Positions 30,133-33,876 of a stretch of DNA of 33,876 bases are shown piece after piece. The translations under genes and the position numbers were made by a program. The stretch is from the NCBI GenBank assembly GCA_020445335.1, contig JAGRGU010000003.1:1-33876 (forward strand), read 5' to 3'. The stretch comes from Gammaproteobacteria bacterium (GTDB taxonomy: Bacteria; Pseudomonadota; Gammaproteobacteria; Chromatiales; Chromatiaceae). Within the stretch, counting starts at the first letter, position 1; each line of letters opens with the position of its first letter. The notes beneath the pieces are model-generated. The model did not search any database. It saw nothing but the letters and a program-made list of their open reading frames with translations, and was not told where the DNA came from.

Positions 30133-31693
30133 GCCGCCGCGGGAAGCCGCGCTGGCGGCGTTCAAGGCCCTGCCCGGAGCCACCACCGGGCTGGTCGGGT
30201 ACCAGTGCGCGGGGACGGTTGCAGTGATCGGCAACAGCGACGCGCTGGCCATTGCCGCGGCGCTGCAGCCACCGTTGACGGTGACGGCGCTGATCGCCAC
30301 CGATCGCTCCGTTACCGACGGCGTGGTCGCGCTGCAAGGCAGCAGACTGCGCATCGAGGGTCACCTCGGCGCTTTCCGCATCCACGGCGCGGCAGGCGAC
30401 GGCGCGCAGGTGATCGAGGCGGATCTGATTGTCGACCTCGGCAGCCGGCCGCAGCTACCGCAGCCGCTGCTGCCGCCGGGTTACATCGCCTGGGATGCCG
30501 GCCGCTCGGGCGCGGCGCTCAACGATGAGTTGCAGGCGCTGGTCGGCAGCTTCGACAAACCGCAGTACTTCAGCTACGACGCCGACAGGTGCGCGCATGC
30601 ACGCAACGGCGTAACCGCCTGCACGCGCTGCATCGACGCCTGTCCGACGGAGGCGATTCGCCCGCTGGCGGAAGGGGTGGAGGTGGACCCTCACCTCTGC
30701 CAGGGGGGCGGCGTCTGCGCCAGCGTCTGCCCGAGCGGCGCGATCAGCTACGCCTATCCAAGTCCAGGGGATCTCAACAGCGCGTTGCGCGCGATGCTGC
30801 GCGCCTGGCGCCAGGCGGGTGGCGGCGCGGTGACGCTGCTTTTGCACGCGCAGGAGTCTCCGCCGATCAGCCCGCTTGAGCAGGAAGATCTGCTGCCGGT
30901 GTCGCTGGAGGAGACGGCCAGTGCCGGTATCGACAGCTGGTTTGCCGCGCTCGCCTGGGGTGCCTCCCGGGTTCTGCTCCATCTCGGGCCCGAGGTGCCG
31001 GCGCCGGTGGTGCAGGCAATGGATGCGCAGCTGCGGCTGGCCGGAGAGCTGCTCACCGGGCTCGGCTATCCGGCGGGCGCGATCGGCTACTGGTCGGGAC
31101 CGGAGGCGGGCGCAGCCGGGGCCATGCCGGCGATCGAAGCCGCCACCCAGGCGGCGATGCACGACAAGCGCAACGGCCTGTTCATGGCGCTCGATCATCT
31201 GGCCGGGCAGGCGACTGCCGGCCTACCGCAGGTGAAGCTCGCCGACGGTGCGCCGTTCGGCGAGATCGCGGTGGCGGGCGACCGCTGTACGCTCTGCATG
31301 GCCTGCGCCAGCGTCTGTCCCGGACAGGCGCTGCAGGATGGTCAGGGGGAGCCGAAGCTGCGCTTCGTCGAGGCCAAATGTATCCAGTGCGGACTCTGCG
31401 CCCGGGTCTGTCCGGAGGATGCCGTCCGGCTCACCCCGCGCTTTCTCTATCAACGCGCGGCGCGCAATGAGATGCGCACGCTGCACCAGGAGGAGCCGTT
31501 CCACTGCGTCTCCTGCGGCAAGGCGTTCGCCACCCGCTCGGTGATCGAGTCGATCCGCGCCAAGGTGGCCGGTAACTGGATGTTCCAGACCGAAAGGGCC
31601 AAACAGCGGCTGCTGATGTGCGAGGAGTGCCGGGTGGTCGACGTGGTGCAGGATTCCCAGGCGATGGGTATAGAGCAGCTGCAGCGGCGGTGA
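30116..31693 (+). CDS. Multi-cluster 4Fe-4S ferredoxin-type protein of the fdh cluster
   Basis: A 525-residue cytoplasmic iron-sulfur protein. Cluster motifs include ACTRCIDACPTEAI and LCQGGGVCASVCPSGAI near residues 175-215. A second pair is CTLCMACASVCPGQAL and CIQCGLCARVCPEDAV near residues 390-440. Two further cysteine pairs occur in FHCVSCGKAF and LLMCEECRVVD. At least four 4Fe-4S clusters are predicted. ATG 30116 has GGGAGG about nine bases before it. Similar proteins occur between DUF3306 and the catalytic subunit in many formate dehydrogenase operons and are presumed to carry electrons or help insert clusters. No transmembrane segment is seen, and the exact role is inferred. Confidence 0.85.
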   Translation: MSATVEPPREAALAAFKALPGATTGLVGYQCAGTVAVIGNSDALAIAAALQPPLTVTALIATDRSVTDGVVALQGSRLRIEGHLGAFRIHGAAGDGAQVIEADLIVDLGSRPQLPQPLLPPGYIAWDAGRSGAALNDELQALVGSFDKPQYFSYDADRCAHARNGVTACTRCIDACPTEAIRPLAEGVEVDPHLCQGGGVCASVCPSGAISYAYPSPGDLNSALRAMLRAWRQAGGGAVTLLLHAQESPPISPLEQEDLLPVSLEETASAGIDSWFAALAWGASRVLLHLGPEVPAPVVQAMDAQLRLAGELLTGLGYPAGAIGYWSGPEAGAAGAMPAIEAATQAAMHDKRNGLFMALDHLAGQATAGLPQVKLADGAPFGEIAVAGDRCTLCMACASVCPGQALQDGQGEPKLRFVEAKCIQCGLCARVCPEDAVRLTPRFLYQRAARNEMRTLHQEEPFHCVSCGKAFATRSVIESIRAKVAGNWMFQTERAKQRLLMCEECRVVDVVQDSQAMGIEQLQRR

Positions 31694-31801
31694 ACGGCAC
31701 TTTTGTCGCGCCGCGACCCGGAGTTTTCCCCCTTATCGGTAATTTTTCTTCTCAACCGGCTGGCCTCTGCCTTGCAGAAGTACAGCAACAGCAACGGATG
31801 G

Positions 31802-32452
31802 ATGACCATGACAGCGAGCGCGCAACAGATTCCGGCCGGACCGCAGCAGAGACCGCAGGCGGGCGGAACGATCTCCCTGCCGGAGGAGCAGCAGAGCCGT
31901 GGCGGCGGCTACCGCCTGCTGGCGGCGATGCTGGGCCGCGCGCCGGACCGCACGACGCTGCAGCAGGTCGCCGAGCTGGCGGCGTCGGCCGATGCCCGCG
32001 ACGAGATCGGCCTGGCGATGTCGATGCTCGGGCTGGCGGCGCGGGATTCGCTGGTGGAGCGCGTCGACGACGAGTTCCATGATCTCTTCATCGGGCTGGG
32101 GCGGGGCGAGCTCATGCCCTACGCCTCCTGGTATCTGACCGGTTACCTGATGGAGGCACCACTGGGGGTGTTGCGCAGGGATCTGGCGGCGCTCGGAATC
32201 GAGCGCGATCCGGACGTCAGCGAACCCGAGGATCATATCGCCATGCTCTGCGAGGTGATGGCGATGCTGGTGCTGGAAGGTCACCCCTTCGAGCGCCAGC
32301 GGCAGTTCTTTCAGACCCATCTGGCGCCCTGGTGCGGCAGTTTCTGCGCCGACCTGAGCGGTGCCAACGCGGCGGTCTTCTACCGCAATCTGGGACGTTT
32401 CGGCAGCGCGTTCTTCGAGCTCGAACAGCGCTATTTTTCGATGCAGGTTTAG
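31802..32452 (+). CDS. TorD/DmsD-family molybdoenzyme chaperone
   Basis: A 216-residue all-helical protein. The diagnostic region is DEFHDLFIGLGRGELMPYASWYLTGYLMEAPLGVLRRDL, followed by EPEDHIAMLCEVMAML and QFFQTHLAPWCGSFCADL. These match the TorD/DmsD/NarJ redox-enzyme maturation family, which binds the Tat signal peptide and the apo-catalytic subunit until the cofactor is inserted. Start codons are ambiguous: ATG at 31802 and 31808 are both possible, with no strong ribosome binding site. It lies between the ferredoxin gene and the Tat-signal protein in the same operon, so its client is most likely the formate dehydrogenase encoded downstream. Confidence 0.87.
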   Translation: MTMTASAQQIPAGPQQRPQAGGTISLPEEQQSRGGGYRLLAAMLGRAPDRTTLQQVAELAASADARDEIGLAMSMLGLAARDSLVERVDDEFHDLFIGLGRGELMPYASWYLTGYLMEAPLGVLRRDLAALGIERDPDVSEPEDHIAMLCEVMAMLVLEGHPFERQRQFFQTHLAPWCGSFCADLSGANAAVFYRNLGRFGSAFFELEQRYFSMQV

Positions 32453-32485
32453 CGATTCAACCACTCCGCACGGGGAGGAGATCCG

Positions 32486-32695
32486 ATGAAGCAAGATGAG
32501 AGGCAGGTGGATGACAAGCGGCGCAGATTTCTCGGCCAGGCGGTCGCCGCCGGCGCCGGAACGGTGGCCGCGGCCAGCCTTCCGGGCAGCGCCCTGGGAG
32601 CGGTGGAGACGGAGCGGCAGGAGGGAGAAAAGGCCAGGCAGGGCTATCGCCTGACGCGACACGTCCTCGACTACTACAAGAGCGCAGCCAGCTGA
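32486..32695 (+). CDS. Small Tat-signal protein of the formate dehydrogenase region
   Basis: A 69-residue protein: DDKRRRFLGQAVAAGAGTVAAASLPGSALGA is a twin-arginine signal (RRRFLG), leaving only about 30 residues after it (ETERQEGEKARQGYRLTRHVLDYYKSA). This is the short Tat-target protein known from formate dehydrogenase operons, located immediately before the catalytic subunit. Its role is unknown; it may be an exported small subunit or a Tat-assembly partner. GGGGAGGAG lies six to fourteen bases upstream of the ATG. It ends 13 bases before the catalytic subunit start. Confidence 0.87.
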   Translation: MKQDERQVDDKRRRFLGQAVAAGAGTVAAASLPGSALGAVETERQEGEKARQGYRLTRHVLDYYKSAAS

Positions 32696-32708
32696 CGGAG
32701 ATCCCTCT

Positions 32709-33876
32709 ATGAAACTGAAAAAACGTTCACAGCAGGCCGGCCCGCAGCAGTCAACGGCCGGGCACGCAGTCACCCGTCGGGAGTTCCTGCGCAACTCCGG
32801 TCTGATGGCCGGCGGCGCGGTGCTGGCAACCGGAATCGGTACCCCGATGATGCGCAGGGCGCGGGCCGACAATCTGGCGACGGCCGGCGGCGCGGTGCAG
32901 GAGGTCAGGACCATATGTACCCACTGCTCGGTCGGCTGCGGCATTATCGCCGAAGTGCAGAACGGCGTCTGGACCGGCCAGGAGCCGGCTTTCGACCACC
33001 CGTTCAACATGGGCACGCACTGCGCCAAGGGGGCCTCGGTGCGCGAGCACGGCCATGGCGAGCGGCGTCTGAAGTATCCGACCAAGCTGGTCAACGGCAA
33101 GTGGAAGCGGATCTCCTGGGATCAGGCGATCAACGAGGTGGGCGACAAGCTGCAGCAGGTGCGCAACGAGTCCGGACCCGATTCCGTCTACTGGCTGGGC
33201 TCGGCCAAGCACAACAACGAGCAGGCCTACCTGTTCCGCAAGCTGGCGGCGATTTGGGGCACCAACAACGTAGACCACCAGGCGCGCATCTGTCACTCGA
33301 CCACGGTCGCAGGTGTTGCCAACACCTGGGGCTACGGCGCGATGACCAACTCCTACAACGACATCCACAACTCCAGATCGATCCTGATCATCGGCGGCAA
33401 CCCGGCCGAGGCGCATCCGGTTTCGCTGCAGCATGTGTTCAAGGCGAAGGAGGAGAACAACGCGCCGCTGATCGTCATCGACCCACGCTTCACCCGCACC
33501 GCGGCGCACGCCAACCACTTCCTGCGGCTGCGTCCGGGCACCGATGTACCGCTGATCTGGGGCATGCTCTGGCACATCTTCGAAAACGGCTGGGAGGACA
33601 AGGAGTTCATCGCCCAGCGCGTCTACGGCATGGATGAGGTGCGCAAGGAGGTGGCGCAGTGGACGCCGGAGAGGGTCGAGGATGTCACCGGCGTGCCTGG
33701 CAACCAGGTTTACGCCGCGGCCAAGGCGATGGCCGACAACCGCCCCGGCACCTTCATCTGGTGCATGGGCGGCACCCAACACACCATCGGCAACAACAAC
33801 ACCCGTGCCTACTGCGCCTTCCAGCTGGCGCTCGGCAACATGGGTGTGGCAGGCGGCGGCACCAACATCTTCCGCG
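32709..33876 (+). CDS. fdhA: Formate dehydrogenase catalytic subunit (Cys form), 5' part
   Basis: The gene runs off the window after 389 codons; the full protein would be ~950 residues. A Tat signal TRREFLRNSG is at ~22-31. The 4Fe-4S motif CTHCSVGC with CAKG (Cys70, Cys73, Cys77, Cys105) precedes the molybdopterin fold. At the metal ligand position the sequence is DHQARICHSTTVAG with Cys195 (codon TGT), where E. coli FdnG/FdoG carry selenocysteine. GGNPAEAHPVSL and CMGGTQHTIGNNNTRA follow. It is a periplasmic formate dehydrogenase of the FdhA/FdnG type, presumably bis-MGD-dependent. GGAG lies nine bases before the ATG. The companion beta and gamma subunits must lie beyond the right edge. Confidence 0.93.
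   Translation, partial: MKLKKRSQQAGPQQSTAGHAVTRREFLRNSGLMAGGAVLATGIGTPMMRRARADNLATAGGAVQEVRTICTHCSVGCGIIAEVQNGVWTGQEPAFDHPFNMGTHCAKGASVREHGHGERRLKYPTKLVNGKWKRISWDQAINEVGDKLQQVRNESGPDSVYWLGSAKHNNEQAYLFRKLAAIWGTNNVDHQARICHSTTVAGVANTWGYGAMTNSYNDIHNSRSILIIGGNPAEAHPVSLQHVFKAKEENNAPLIVIDPRFTRTAAHANHFLRLRPGTDVPLIWGMLWHIFENGWEDKEFIAQRVYGMDEVRKEVAQWTPERVEDVTGVPGNQVYAAAKAMADNRPGTFIWCMGGTQHTIGNNNTRAYCAFQLALGNMGVAGGGTNIFR

Noticed and set aside
31733..33100. Long minus-strand frames opposite the TorD and formate dehydrogenase genes
   Set aside because: The plus strand encodes known, ordered formate dehydrogenase operon genes, so the antisense translations are shadows.
33285..33300. Selenocysteine codon in the formate dehydrogenase
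   Set aside because: The codon at the ligand position is TGT (cysteine), not TGA, and the frame is continuous without readthrough.

Overview
This is a high-GC, gene-dense stretch of what looks like a gammaproteobacterial chromosome or contig. It carries a c-type cytochrome, a PEP-CTERM protein, PilZ and MotAB-type proteins and a formate dehydrogenase region with molybdopterin genes. This mix fits an environmental, respiratory organism, possibly a sulfur-oxidising or selenate/arsenate-exposed lineage. That assignment is inference, because there is no rRNA or other marker here. No tRNA, rRNA, CRISPR array or intact insertion sequence was recognised.

Layout. (1) 1-4286, + strand: an arsenic-resistance block with the end of an ACR3 arsenite exporter, a small GDCCVxC cysteine-rich protein, a thioredoxin-like CxxC protein, a tyrosine-phosphatase-like protein, a DUF2703 protein, ArsJ and ArsP. 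(2) 4443-5231: a LamG-type PEP-CTERM protein behind an AT-rich palindromic promoter region, closed by a clear terminator. (3) 5307-12395, all on the - strand: a monohaem cytochrome c, a PilZ protein, a MotB/MotA-like pair, a small unknown protein, a membrane HEAT/TPR-like protein, and a membrane TIR-domain protein ending in four near-identical 84-residue repeats. (4) 12852-14897, - strand: tupA-mobA-mobB, for tungstate uptake and MGD cofactor synthesis. (5) 15185-18412, + strand: an NtrC-type response regulator broken by an internal deletion and frameshift, with an apparently intact Cache/HAMP histidine kinase.

(6) 18673-22004, + strand: a radical SAM/SPASM enzyme overlapping the start of a Tat/lipoprotein-like WD40 protein that carries a compact nine-cysteine segment. 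This is the best candidate for an undescribed system: a maturase and its exported protein substrate. (7) 22106-23854, - strand: a coiled-coil protein, a lipoprotein and a small unknown protein, divergent from a GcvA-like LysR regulator (23993-24871). (8) 24872-25557: a gene graveyard with a remnant of an arsenite methyltransferase N-terminus on the - strand and a truncated receiver domain on the + strand, followed by a small unknown gene. (9) 25858-28668, - strand: moaA-fdhD-HTH/PBP regulator, with a hairpin-rich moaA leader. (10) 29093 to the right edge, + strand: DUF3305, DUF3306, a multi-cluster ferredoxin, a TorD-like chaperone, a small Tat-signal protein and the catalytic subunit of formate dehydrogenase, which runs off the window.

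How the parts connect: blocks 4, 9 and 10 together supply tungstate or molybdate uptake, pterin synthesis (MoaA), guanylylation (MobA/B), sulfur transfer (FdhD), chaperoning (TorD) and the formate dehydrogenase itself. Blocks 1 and 8 suggest a richer arsenic biotransformation history than what survives intact.
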